A model generated the notes under the pieces. That model had not been told where the DNA came from. It was given only the letters and a program-made list of their open reading frames with translations, and made no database searches. Shown here one piece after another: positions 52,056-60,555 of a stretch of 64,000 bases of DNA; the first letter of the stretch is position 1, and each line of letters opens with the position of its first letter. The stretch comes from JAEUIV01 sp033763795. GTDB taxonomy: Bacteria; Planctomycetota; Phycisphaerae; Phycisphaerales; UBA1924. The stretch covers positions 1-64,000 of the forward strand of contig JANRJV010000028.1 of the NCBI GenBank assembly GCA_033763795.1. The letters are read 5' to 3'. Made by a program: the position numbers and the translations under genes.

Positions 52056-53198
52056 ATGCACCCGCACGACACCATCCCGCACCCCTCTCAGACGCCCCCC
52101 CCCAGGCTCGAGCTGCACAAGCGCGCCGTCCTCGCTCTCATCCTCATCGGCCTCGTCGCGCTCGGCGCCAGCATCACGGGCGTCCTCCTCCTCCGCAAGA
52201 TCAACGGCGAGATCGACGCCGCCACACGCACCATGCGCGCCAACGCCACCCTCACCGCCCACCTCAGGCAGGAGTTCCTCCTCAGCCGCATGGCAGAGAA
52301 GAACCTCATCATCGAGGACTCCGCCAGCCGCATGGACGAGATGTCCGAGCGCATCCGCGTCTCCCACGACGCCATGGAGCAGCTCATCGCCAAGATGGAG
52401 AAGGACGCAACGGGCGAGATCGCCGAGCGCGTCAAGACGCTCCGCGAAGGCTTCGAGGACTTCGTCCGCGAGCTCAAGGTCGTCGAGGAGCTCAGCCGCG
52501 CCGACACCCTCGCCAAGGCAGCCGAGCTCTCCCGCGGCGAGGGCCGCGAGAAATTCAACGCCGCCCGCGAGATCCTCATCGGCATCATCGCCCGCAACAG
52601 GGAACGCATCGCCGCCGTGGCGCAGAGCGGTCAGGGCGACGCTCACGCGCTCACCCAGCTCGTCACCGTCGCGCGCGACGCTCTCGAGACGCTCCACGAC
52701 CTCCAGTACTCCGAGCAGGCAAGCCTCACCGTCTTCTCGCCACAGGAGCGCGAGCGATACTTCGCCGAGCTCGACAAGGGCCTGCTCGCCGTCCGCGAGA
52801 ACATCGCCACGATCGCCGCCGGCTCCGATTCTCAGCAAGACCGCGAGGATTCCGCACGCCTGTCCCAGGCCGTCACCGAATGGGCCACCCTGAGCGACCG
52901 CGTCCGACAGCTCGCCAAGGCCGACACCAAATCCGAAGCACGCTGGCGCTCCACCACCGCCGTCCGCGCCGCCTTCACACGCTCCTCCCAGGCACTCGAG
53001 GACGTCATCGAGGCCGCCGACCGACAGACCGCCGACGCCCTCACCTCCCGCGACCGCTCGCTCCGCGCCAGCCACGGCGTGCTCCTCGCCGGCGCACTCG
53101 CCGGCGTCACCATCTGCACCATCGCCATGTGGCTCGTCGTCAACCTCGTCCTGCGCGAGTACCGCGCCGCGGCCGACGTCCTCCTCCACGCCGAATAA
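52056..53198 (+). CDS. Two-helix membrane protein with sensor-like extracytoplasmic domain, no output domain
   Basis: A 380-residue protein. Membrane helix one is LALILIGLVALGASITGVLLL (residues ~26-47), then a long all-helical stretch (~50-340) rich in charged heptads that resembles the extracytoplasmic four-helix-bundle sensor of MCPs and histidine kinases, then helix two LLAGALAGVTICTIAMWLVV (~346-370). Only ~12 residues follow, ending in HAE-stop, so the cytoplasmic HAMP and signalling parts are absent. The reading frame has no sign of a frameshift, and the downstream gene is on the other strand. It may work as a co-sensor or a structural protein. Confidence 0.65.
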   Translation: MHPHDTIPHPSQTPPPRLELHKRAVLALILIGLVALGASITGVLLLRKINGEIDAATRTMRANATLTAHLRQEFLLSRMAEKNLIIEDSASRMDEMSERIRVSHDAMEQLIAKMEKDATGEIAERVKTLREGFEDFVRELKVVEELSRADTLAKAAELSRGEGREKFNAAREILIGIIARNRERIAAVAQSGQGDAHALTQLVTVARDALETLHDLQYSEQASLTVFSPQERERYFAELDKGLLAVRENIATIAAGSDSQQDREDSARLSQAVTEWATLSDRVRQLAKADTKSEARWRSTTAVRAAFTRSSQALEDVIEAADRQTADALTSRDRSLRASHGVLLAGALAGVTICTIAMWLVVNLVLREYRAAADVLLHAE

Positions 53199-53235
53199 TC
53201 ACCACGCACCCCCCGGCCCCCCGGCCCCCGCGCGC

Positions 53236-54426
53236 TCAGCCCAGCGGCTTCTTCTGCCGCTTGCCCGCCAGGTAGCTCTCCATGATCGTCGCGCCAAGGT
53301 CGCCCGCCGTGCAATAGAACGCCACGCCACGCACCAGCCGCGTGAACTGGTCCACGAACCCGACCCACTCCATCCCGTGATACTCCTCGATCAGCGCGAA
53401 AGTGCTGATCCGGATCCCCGCCTGCGTGCACCGGAACGCTTCTTCCAGCGTCGCCTTCGCCGTCCGGGGGTTGGGCGGATAGATCAGGTGCAGCGTGTCC
53501 TTGTGCTCGCCCGAAAGGTGCGCCGTGGGCTCGCCGTCCGTGATGATGAACATCTGCTTGTTCGCCGCCCCACGCCGCGACAGCTTCTGCCGCGCCAGCC
53601 GCAGACCGTGCTGCAGGTTCGTGAAGTGCTGGTGCGTCTTCGCCGCGTCCTTCAGCGGCACCTTCACCCGCACCTCCCACGCCCGGGTGCTGATCGGCTT
53701 GGGCATGACCAGGGGCAGGTCGCGCTCCTCGATCGGCTCCGCCACCGACGAAAATCCCACGAACTCCACCGTGTCCAGCGGAAACTTCTCCCGCACCAGC
53801 GCCCGCATCCCCATCGCCACGCGCTTGGCCGCTATGTGACGCCCGTACCGCATCATCGACCCCGAAAGATCGATCAGGATTACCAGCGCGCTGTCCGCCG
53901 TCGACTCAACGTTGTGAAGCTCGAAGTCCCCGTCGCGCAGCTTCAGGGGAAGCAGCGAACCCGCCTCCGAACCTCCCGCCCCCGCCCCCGCCCCGCGCTC
54001 CGACGCCACGCGCGCCATCGCGTTCCGCATCGTCGGGCCCAGCGCAAGCTCCGACAGCGCATCGCCCCATTGATAGGGCTTCGTCCCCTCGCTCCGCTCG
54101 CCCGCACGCCCCGCCTCGGGCGTCGCGTGCCCGTCGCGAACCCCCGCCCGCAACCCCCGGAAAATCTCCAGGAACGCCCGGTGCTGCATCCCCCGCACCA
54201 TCCGCGGCGTCAGCTTCAGCTCGCCCCCCTCGCCCTTCTCCAGCAGACCCGCCTGGATCATCTCGTTGATTAGCTGCTGGATCTGCTCGCTCGCCTCGGG
54301 CAGCGCATCCAGCGCGTCCTGCCCGTGCTGCAGCAGAAACTCCACAAGCTGCGGATGCGGGAACAGATCGTCCGGAGACAGAAACCGCCCACGCTCCCCG
54401 TCAAACTCCGAGAACGTGAACTTCAC
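53236..54426 (-). CDS. VWA-domain protein
   Basis: A 396-residue protein. An N-terminal helical part (~1-150) is followed by a von Willebrand A domain with a complete MIDAS: ILIDLSGSMMRYG (DxSxS), the conserved Thr near FTNLQHGLRL and FIITDGEPTAHL (the late Asp). It is cytoplasmic, with no signal peptide or membrane helix. Soluble VWA proteins of this kind usually work with an MoxR-type AAA+ ATPase as assembly factors; no moxR gene is beside it. The gene lies 22 bp downstream of greA and has a GGAGG site, so they form one operon. Confidence 0.87.
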   Translation of the reverse strand: MKFTFSEFDGERGRFLSPDDLFPHPQLVEFLLQHGQDALDALPEASEQIQQLINEMIQAGLLEKGEGGELKLTPRMVRGMQHRAFLEIFRGLRAGVRDGHATPEAGRAGERSEGTKPYQWGDALSELALGPTMRNAMARVASERGAGAGAGGSEAGSLLPLKLRDGDFELHNVESTADSALVILIDLSGSMMRYGRHIAAKRVAMGMRALVREKFPLDTVEFVGFSSVAEPIEERDLPLVMPKPISTRAWEVRVKVPLKDAAKTHQHFTNLQHGLRLARQKLSRRGAANKQMFIITDGEPTAHLSGEHKDTLHLIYPPNPRTAKATLEEAFRCTQAGIRISTFALIEEYHGMEWVGFVDQFTRLVRGVAFYCTAGDLGATIMESYLAGKRQKKPLG

Positions 54427-54448
54427 GCCGCGCCTCCGCCCCGCACGC

Positions 54449-54913
54449 TCAAAGGATCTCGACCACCTCGAAACGCATCACCTTCCGCGGCGCATCCACG
54501 CGGATGATCTCCCCGATCCGCGCCTTCATCAGCGCCTCGCCCATCGGGCTCGTCGCCGTTACCTCCACGTAGTCCGCCGCCATCGACGCCGACGCCTCGC
54601 CCACCAGCTTGTAGATCTCCTCGTCGCCCGAGTCGACCTCGCGAAGCTTCACCGTCGCCCCCACAAACACCACCCCCTCGACGATCGTCCCCTCCTCCAG
54701 CACCTTCACCGCCGCCAGACGCTGCTCCAGCGCCCGGATCTCCGCCTCCTCCATCGCCTGGTCCTCGCGCGCCGCGTGGTAGTCCGCGTTCTCCTTCAGA
54801 TCGCCCAGCGCACGGGCCTCCGCAATCCGCGTTGCCAGCACCGGACGGTTGGACTTCAGCGCCGCCAAACGTGCATCCAGCTTGGCCTTTTCGGCCGGAG
54901 TGACGAATTCCAT
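54449..54913 (-). CDS. greA: Transcription elongation factor GreA
   Basis: A 154-residue protein. The N-terminal coiled coil carries GDLKENADYHAAREDQ, the acidic tip that supports RNA cleavage in stalled RNA polymerase, and the C-terminal domain carries VGEASASMAADYVEVTATSP and MGEALM. Size and order match GreA (~158). It rescues backtracked RNA polymerase. It shares a transcription unit with the VWA gene downstream, an unusual partner. Confidence 0.95.
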   Translation of the reverse strand: MEFVTPAEKAKLDARLAALKSNRPVLATRIAEARALGDLKENADYHAAREDQAMEEAEIRALEQRLAAVKVLEEGTIVEGVVFVGATVKLREVDSGDEEIYKLVGEASASMAADYVEVTATSPMGEALMKARIGEIIRVDAPRKVMRFEVVEIL

Positions 54914-55072
54914 CCTCGGTTCTCCGCGTGGTCCGGACGAGTTCCCGACCCGAGACCCCCGGCGGCGCGAAACGCACCACCCGGTCGGACCGACTTCCGG
55001 CGAATGATCCGCAAACTGTAGCCGCCCCGGGCCCGCCGTGCGCGCCCGCGCACACCCACCCCGCCAGCCCCG

Positions 55073-55891
55073 TCAGACTCTACGACGATCCAGCCACACC
55101 CACACCGCCACCGCGAACAACCCCGGCGCCGCCGCCAGCCCCCACTCCAAGGGCTGCATCACAGGAGACAACGCGCGCGGCGCATCCGTCAGACCCCACA
55201 CCGCCGTGAGAGGCGAAAGCAGCTCCACCGCGCGGCCCCCCCAGCCGCCCAGCGCCGCCAGCGCCGCCGGCGCCGCCGCGACCAGCGCCACCAGCCCCGC
55301 CGTCGTCGCCCAGCGACGCCCCCAGCCGTCCGCACGACCATACGACCAGCGCACCACCACCGCCGCAACCAGCGACCACGACGTCAGCATCAGCGACAGA
55401 CCCGCCGTCACCTCCAGCGACCAGTACGTCAGCAGAGGCATGGGCCACACCACCGCCTGCACAGGCGCCAGCAGCACCCCAAGGTCCCCCAGCACCGACC
55501 GCGTGGGCTTCTCCGGATACGCCTGACTCAGCCGCAGCGCAGGCCACAGCACGCAAAGACCCAGCACGATCACCAGCATCAGCCCCCGGCACCCCAGCAC
55601 GAACTGCTCCGTCGTCGGAACAGTCAGGCTCCGCACCGTGAACAGCGTCAGCAGCGAACCAGACATCAGGTACAGCGCCCACAGCAGCGCCAGCGGCCGG
55701 GGCTCGCCCTTGCGATGCGCCCAGGGATCACGCTCCGAACGCACCCGCAGCTCAGGCACCCACACCATCGGACCCAGCCGCAGCCCCGCGCTCTCGCCCC
55801 CGCGCGAAGCCGCGCCGCCGCCGCTCCCCGCGCCGGAGCCGCCCGCCGAATCGGGTTGGGAAGTGGGGCCCTGCAAGGCCCAGAGCCTCAC
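55073..55891 (-). CDS. Membrane protein of unknown function
   Basis: A 272-residue protein. The first ~65 residues are hydrophilic and Gly/Ser/Arg-rich, followed by about six membrane helices (for example LALLWALYLMSGSLLTLFTV and LGCRGLMLVIVLGLCVLW) and a short basic end. No family is recognised. Its ATG overlaps the stop of the ftsQ-like gene by 4 bp, so it belongs to the ddl-ftsQ-like operon and may take part in envelope assembly or division; that is inference from position only. Confidence 0.7.
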   Translation of the reverse strand: MRLWALQGPTSQPDSAGGSGAGSGGGAASRGGESAGLRLGPMVWVPELRVRSERDPWAHRKGEPRPLALLWALYLMSGSLLTLFTVRSLTVPTTEQFVLGCRGLMLVIVLGLCVLWPALRLSQAYPEKPTRSVLGDLGVLLAPVQAVVWPMPLLTYWSLEVTAGLSLMLTSWSLVAAVVVRWSYGRADGWGRRWATTAGLVALVAAAPAALAALGGWGGRAVELLSPLTAVWGLTDAPRALSPVMQPLEWGLAAAPGLFAVAVWVWLDRRRV

Positions 55892-56850
55892 TGACGCGCT
55901 GCCGTCTTGTCAACCAGCACGACGTCCGTGTGGATCTCGATCGACTTCTGCACCGTGTCGAACCGCCGCGCCAGGATGTCCCGCAGCCGCGCCCGACGCG
56001 TCTCCGCCGACACCTGCCCCGGCGCAAACTCCCCGGGCGCCGACCCCCAGTTGATCCGCGCTCCCGCGTCGCTCACCAGCGTCAGATGACCCGTCGACAT
56101 GTACGACCCCAGGTCCACCCCACGCAGACGCTTCGACTCGGGCATGTCCCGCAGCGAACGCACAAGGCTGATCGCCGCCTGCACGTCCCCGCCCGGCCAG
56201 GGCTGCCCGTACACGATCCCCAGAGAGTCAGTGGGGGGCGCGGACTTCGGATTCGTGATCACCGGCATCGACCCCGCCGCCACAGGCGTCCGCGGCGGCA
56301 GCTTCAGGATCTCGCCCCCGACCGCCACCAGGTACTGCCGGCCCCGGTGCTCGACCACCGCCGCCGGGATCCGCCAGTCCGCCGCGATGTTGATCTTCCC
56401 GCCCGGACGACGCTCCACAGACCGCAGACGCGACAGCCACCCCGTCGCCGTCAGATACTGCCGCGCCGCCTCCAGCGCCCCCTGATCGAACGGATCCGCC
56501 GACAGCTTCTCCGCCGCGATCCGCACAAGGTCGTTCTGAATCGCCGCAGGAAGCCACGTCTCACGCGACGAGGGACGCCCCGGCGCCGCCGGAGACACCG
56601 GCCAGTTGAACCGAACCTGCAGCTCGCTCCGCCGGATCTCCGCCACCTCGCGCCGCAGCGGCCCCTCACCGAAATACCACGCCGCTCCCAGCACAAGGAT
56701 CAGACCCACCGACAAGGGGCCCGACACCCGCACGCCCGCCGATCCCGCCCCGCTCCACGCACGCGCCGCCGCCCCGGCCACGCGCGCGAACAGACCGGCC
56801 GAACGGGGCTTGCCACGCGACTTGCTCGAAGAATTGGTCGAAGGGGGCAC
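55888..56850 (-). CDS. FtsQ/DivIB-like division protein
   Basis: A 320-residue protein. A Ser/Lys/Arg-rich cytoplasmic part (~1-45) precedes one membrane helix (VGLILVLGAAWYFG, ~48-62) and a periplasmic part. In this part, TATGWLSRLRSVERRPGGKI, then ADWRIPAAVV, and RQYLVAVGGEILKLPP fit the POTRA/beta pattern of FtsQ (GWLxxxxVxRxxP...xxxRxPxA...xxxVDxxGxxL). LVSDAGARINWGSAPG near residue 265 also fits the beta domain. FtsQ bridges early and late division proteins. Placement directly after ddl is the classic dcw order. Confidence is limited because FtsQ is poorly conserved. Confidence 0.62.
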   Translation of the reverse strand: MPPSTNSSSKSRGKPRSAGLFARVAGAAARAWSGAGSAGVRVSGPLSVGLILVLGAAWYFGEGPLRREVAEIRRSELQVRFNWPVSPAAPGRPSSRETWLPAAIQNDLVRIAAEKLSADPFDQGALEAARQYLTATGWLSRLRSVERRPGGKINIAADWRIPAAVVEHRGRQYLVAVGGEILKLPPRTPVAAGSMPVITNPKSAPPTDSLGIVYGQPWPGGDVQAAISLVRSLRDMPESKRLRGVDLGSYMSTGHLTLVSDAGARINWGSAPGEFAPGQVSAETRRARLRDILARRFDTVQKSIEIHTDVVLVDKTAARQ

Positions 56851-56864
56851 GGCTGAAAACAGGG

Positions 56865-57794
56865 TCAGGGTCTCGGGGTCAACAGCGCGCGGTCAACAAT
56901 GTGCGCGCACAACGAAGGCATGTCGAGGCCCATCGCACCAGCCGCCTTCGGGACAAGCGAATGCCCCGTGAAGCCCGGCATCGTGTTCACCTCGAGAAAC
57001 CATGCCCGATCCTCATCGTCGAGAATGAAGTCCGCTCTGCACAGATGGCGGATCCCCATCAGCCGCGCTAGAACCTCCACCTGCCGCGCCGTCTGCTCAC
57101 GCACCACCTGGGGCAGTTCGGGGTCGATTCGGTACACCGTGTCCTCACGTGTGTACTTCGCCTCATAGTCGTACAGCCCGTCCGCCGGCGCAATGTGGAT
57201 CCAGGGCAGCGCCCGCATGTTCGCCCCCCCGCCGGGCGTCCCCCGGTCCAGCACCCCCAGCGTCAGCTCCTTCCCCGGCACATAAGGCTCCACCATGTAC
57301 GCCTTCCCCGAACGCGCCGCCTCCGCGTGCGCCCGCCTCCACTCCTCCTCGCTCCGGCAGATGAACAGGCCGATCGTCGACCCCTCGAACACCGGCTTCA
57401 CCACCACCGGCAAAGGCAGCGGCAGCCCCTCATCGCCCGCTTTCAGAACGCACGTCGGATGAACGTTCAGCCCCGCCTGCATCGCCACCGACTTGCTCGC
57501 AACCTTGTCCATCGCCAGCCGCGCCGCCCGCGGCCCGCACCCCACATAGGGCCGGCCCCCCGCCTCCAGCAGGTCCTGCATCGGACCCCCCTCGCCGAAA
57601 GGCCCGTGCAGCACCGGCCAAACCACATCCCCATCCAGCGACGACAGCTCCTTCCCCGTCGGCCGGTCGATCTCAACGTAGTTCACCGTGAACCGACCGC
57701 TCGACGCCAGCGCCTCCGCCACCGCCCGCCCGCTCATCAGGCTCACAGGCCGCTCCGCGTCCGGACCACCGGCAAGGACAAGAACAGTCTGCAT
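56865..57794 (-). CDS. ddl: D-alanine--D-alanine ligase
   Basis: A 309-residue ATP-grasp enzyme. The ligand loop LAGGPDAERPVSLMSGRAV (Glu of the first D-Ala site), VVKPVFEGSTIGL (ATP lid) and FLEVNTMPGFTGHSLVPKA (metal and substrate site) are visible. It makes the D-Ala-D-Ala end of the peptidoglycan stem peptide. The start at 57794 is chosen as the usual family start; the frame opens far upstream but that part is not Ddl-like. The ftsQ-like gene begins 14 bp after its stop, as in classical dcw clusters. murC and murB are ~8 kb away on the opposite strand. Confidence 0.94.
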   Translation of the reverse strand: MQTVLVLAGGPDAERPVSLMSGRAVAEALASSGRFTVNYVEIDRPTGKELSSLDGDVVWPVLHGPFGEGGPMQDLLEAGGRPYVGCGPRAARLAMDKVASKSVAMQAGLNVHPTCVLKAGDEGLPLPLPVVVKPVFEGSTIGLFICRSEEEWRRAHAEAARSGKAYMVEPYVPGKELTLGVLDRGTPGGGANMRALPWIHIAPADGLYDYEAKYTREDTVYRIDPELPQVVREQTARQVEVLARLMGIRHLCRADFILDDEDRAWFLEVNTMPGFTGHSLVPKAAGAMGLDMPSLCAHIVDRALLTPRP

Positions 57795-57897
57795 GCGTGC
57801 CACGCTCGCGATCAAAGTGCGGACCAGGACGCCGGAACAGGCCTCGGCGCTCCATTCACTATCGGGCGGCTCAAGCACCGCCGCACAATCACCGCCG

Positions 57898-58947
57898 CTA
57901 CTCGCGCGCGAACAGCCCAGGCTCCGCGCCGCTCCCCTCCGGGACCGCAGGCGCCTCCACCCCCACATACGCCGCCCCGTCCGGAGTCAGCATCCGGCCG
58001 CGCCGCGTCCGCGCCAGGAACCCCACCTGCAGCAGGAAAGGCTCCACCACGTCCTCCAGCGTCTGGCCGTCCTCGCCCATCGTCGCCGCGATCGCCTCCA
58101 GCCCCACAGGACCGCCCCGATACGTCGTCCCGATCACCTTCAGATACGCCCGGTCAAGATCGTCCAGACCCCGCGGATCGATCCCCTCCAGCGCCAGCGC
58201 CTCATCCACCACCCGCTCGTCGATCTTCCCCCCCGACCGCACCTGCGCATAATCGCGCACACGCCGCAGCAGCCGGTTCGCGATCCGCGGCGTGCCCCGG
58301 CTCCGCCGCGCAATCGCACCAATCGCCGGGATCGGCGGCTCCAGCCCCAGAAGCCGCGCACTCCGCGACAGGATCAGCCGCAGCTCATCCTCCGGGTAAT
58401 ACCGCAGGTGATGCGCGATCCCGAAGCGGCTCCGCAGCGGCGCCGAGATCAGCCCCGCCCGTGTCGTCGCCCCGATCAGCGTGAAGGGCTTCAGCCGGAT
58501 CGTCACCGTCCGCGCGTTCATCCCGCTGTCGACCGCAACGTCGATCTTCCCGTCCTCCATCGCCGGATAAATGAACTCCTCCACCGCGATCGGCAGCCGG
58601 TGGATCTCGTCGATGAACAGCACGTCCCCCGCCTTCAGCTTCGTCAGCGCGCCCACAAGGTCCGACCCGCGCGTGATCGCCGGCCCGCTCGTCGTGTGCA
58701 GGCTCGTCCCCATCTCCTGCGCGATCACGTGCGCCAGCGTCGTCTTCCCCAGCCCGGGAGGCCCGTGCAGAAGAATGTGCTCGGGAGACTCCTTCCGCTC
58801 CTTCGCCGCGCGCAGCGCGATCCGCAGCCGGGTCACCAGCTCGGACTGCCCGACATACTGCTCGATCGTCTGCGGCCGGAGCGACCACGAAAGCTGCTCC
58901 TCCTCAGGCGACGTCTTCTCCGCCGCGATCCATCGCTGCGTGGCCAT
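57898..58947 (-). CDS. ruvB: Holliday junction DNA helicase RuvB
   Basis: A 349-residue AAA+ ATPase. SLRPQTIEQYVGQSELV is the family start, Walker A is GPPGLGKTTLAHV, Walker B is VLFIDEIHRL, sensor I is LIGATTRAGLISAPLRSRFG, and the C-terminal winged helix contains GRMLTPDGAAYV. RuvB drives branch migration of Holliday junctions with RuvA, followed by RuvC cutting. The partners are not adjacent. The in-frame upstream start is replaced by ATG 58947, as TACACT lies 6 nt upstream. Confidence 0.97.
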   Translation of the reverse strand: MATQRWIAAEKTSPEEEQLSWSLRPQTIEQYVGQSELVTRLRIALRAAKERKESPEHILLHGPPGLGKTTLAHVIAQEMGTSLHTTSGPAITRGSDLVGALTKLKAGDVLFIDEIHRLPIAVEEFIYPAMEDGKIDVAVDSGMNARTVTIRLKPFTLIGATTRAGLISAPLRSRFGIAHHLRYYPEDELRLILSRSARLLGLEPPIPAIGAIARRSRGTPRIANRLLRRVRDYAQVRSGGKIDERVVDEALALEGIDPRGLDDLDRAYLKVIGTTYRGGPVGLEAIAATMGEDGQTLEDVVEPFLLQVGFLARTRRGRMLTPDGAAYVGVEAPAVPEGSGAEPGLFARE

Positions 58948-58953
58948 GCACCC

Positions 58954-58959
58954 AGTGTA
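58954..58959 (-). promoter_or_regulatory. -10-like hexamer, leaderless position (ruvB)
   Basis: TACACT on the minus strand ends 6 nt before the ATG at 58947. Confidence 0.5.
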
Positions 58960-59045
58960 GTGCCCGCGCCCCGCCCGGCGCGCAGCCGACATCCGCCGCC
59001 CCCCGCCACGTCTCTACGCCCAGCCCGCGCCGCGCTCAGCCGCGC

Positions 59046-60524
59046 TCAGCCGCGCCGACGCCGACGCGCACCCGCCAGCATCGCCCCCGCCGCCAGCAGC
59101 CCGGTCCCCGGCGCCGGCACGATCAGGTTCACGCCGTCGATCACGCCCACCGTCGTCCACCCGTTCGTCGCACCGATCATCTCCGGGTCGAACGAGAACT
59201 TCAGATCCGTCCGCCCGCTCAGCGACGCCAGCCAGGGCGAGAACCCCGCGTCGTTGAACGTGATGTTGATGTCGCCCTCGAACACCTCCGAGCCCGGCGA
59301 CGTCCCCGCCTGGATGTTGCTGATCACCCCCGCCAGCACCGGGTTCCCCAGCACCGACAGCGAGAACGTCGCGTCCGTGAACTGCACGAAACCGCCCGAC
59401 ACCCCCGTCACGGAGAAGGGCGAGATGCTCAGCGTCTGCGACAGCGGGTCCGAAAGCAGCGGCGTCAGCAGCGGGTCCGACACGAACCCGTCGTCCACGA
59501 ACTGCGTCACGTCCCCAGCGAAACCCAGCCCAGCCAGCGGCCCGTTGTCCATGAACACCGTCGTCCCGTCGAAGCTGATCCGCGGGTCCTGCCACGCCTC
59601 GGGACGCGCCGCCAGAAGCTGCCCCGTCTCCACCATGGGCTTCACCACCATCCGCCGGCTGTTCGCCGGGTCCATCGCGTTCGCCACTCCCCGCGCCCCG
59701 CGGTGCGCCGCCACCGTCGCGCCGATGCTCGTCGCGCTCGCATCCACCCGCAGCGACGCCGACAGCACAAAAGTCCCGGGCTGCGCCGTCAGGATCGTGG
59801 GCCCGGAGTCCCCGCCGTTCACCAGCGCCTGCGGATCAACGTCCACCGCGCTGTCCGCGCCGCCCGAGTTGACCGCGTCGCTCTGGATCGCCGCCCGCCG
59901 GGCCTTGTCCACCAGCACCTTGTGCGCCACCCGCGCCGTCGTCGTGAACGTCGTGGGCGTGCCCCCGATGTCGCGCCGCATCGTCGCCGACCAGCTCTCC
60001 GTGCCCCCCGCCGTCCGCGAGCCCTCCAGCCGCGACCCGGCGTTCCCGTCGATGCGGATCTTGTAGCCCCGCACCCAGCGCATCTGCCCCCCGTCCATGA
60101 TCTGCCGGGGCAGCGTGAATTCCGCAGACGCGCCCGCCACCGCGATCGCCGAGCTCGTCTGCTGCGCCGGCAGACCCGCGTGACCCAGCCGGTTGTCCAG
60201 CCGGTTCGCCTCCGCCATCGCCTGCAGCCGCAGCGTCTTGGTCCCCGCCGCGTCGTCCGCCGCGTTCCGCAGCTGCGCCGACGCATCACCCTTCGCCACG
60301 TCGATGTCCACGTCCATGGGCATGGGCATACCGGGCGGCATCGCCGGGATCGTCACGCGCTGCCGCCGAGTCTTCCCGTCCATCGTGTTCGTCCCGGGAC
60401 CGGCGAGCGCGAACGAATGATTCGCGTTCAGGTTCGCCAGCGTCACCAGCGCATCGGTGAAGACCGCCTGCGCGGAGCCCGCGCACACCAGGATCACGCC
60501 CACCGCCAGCAGTCGACCGTTCAT
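59046..60524 (-). CDS. Secreted protein with PEP-CTERM-like tail
   Basis: A 492-residue protein starting at MNGRLLAVGV, with a signal peptide (LLAVGVILVCAGSAQA) and the ribosome site AGGAGAGCGGAG just upstream. The mature part is a beta-rich, Asp/Gly/Thr-rich region that I cannot assign to a family. The end IVPAPGTGLLAAGAMLAGAR plus RRRRG is a PEP-CTERM-like sorting signal with P-A-P-G for P-E-P-G. The zinc protease gene ends 31 bp upstream, so it is the second gene of a two-gene operon. The protein probably ends up on the cell surface or in an extracellular matrix. Confidence 0.72.
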   Translation of the reverse strand: MNGRLLAVGVILVCAGSAQAVFTDALVTLANLNANHSFALAGPGTNTMDGKTRRQRVTIPAMPPGMPMPMDVDIDVAKGDASAQLRNAADDAAGTKTLRLQAMAEANRLDNRLGHAGLPAQQTSSAIAVAGASAEFTLPRQIMDGGQMRWVRGYKIRIDGNAGSRLEGSRTAGGTESWSATMRRDIGGTPTTFTTTARVAHKVLVDKARRAAIQSDAVNSGGADSAVDVDPQALVNGGDSGPTILTAQPGTFVLSASLRVDASATSIGATVAAHRGARGVANAMDPANSRRMVVKPMVETGQLLAARPEAWQDPRISFDGTTVFMDNGPLAGLGFAGDVTQFVDDGFVSDPLLTPLLSDPLSQTLSISPFSVTGVSGGFVQFTDATFSLSVLGNPVLAGVISNIQAGTSPGSEVFEGDINITFNDAGFSPWLASLSGRTDLKFSFDPEMIGATNGWTTVGVIDGVNLIVPAPGTGLLAAGAMLAGARRRRRG

Positions 60525-60555
60525 CTCCGCTCTCCTGTGCAAGAGGTCACACCGA

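Noticed and set aside
53199..53235. A frameshift or lost signalling domain after the sensor-like gene
   Set aside because: The gene ends in a clean stop and the next 37 bp hold no coding continuation; the gene beyond is on the other strand.
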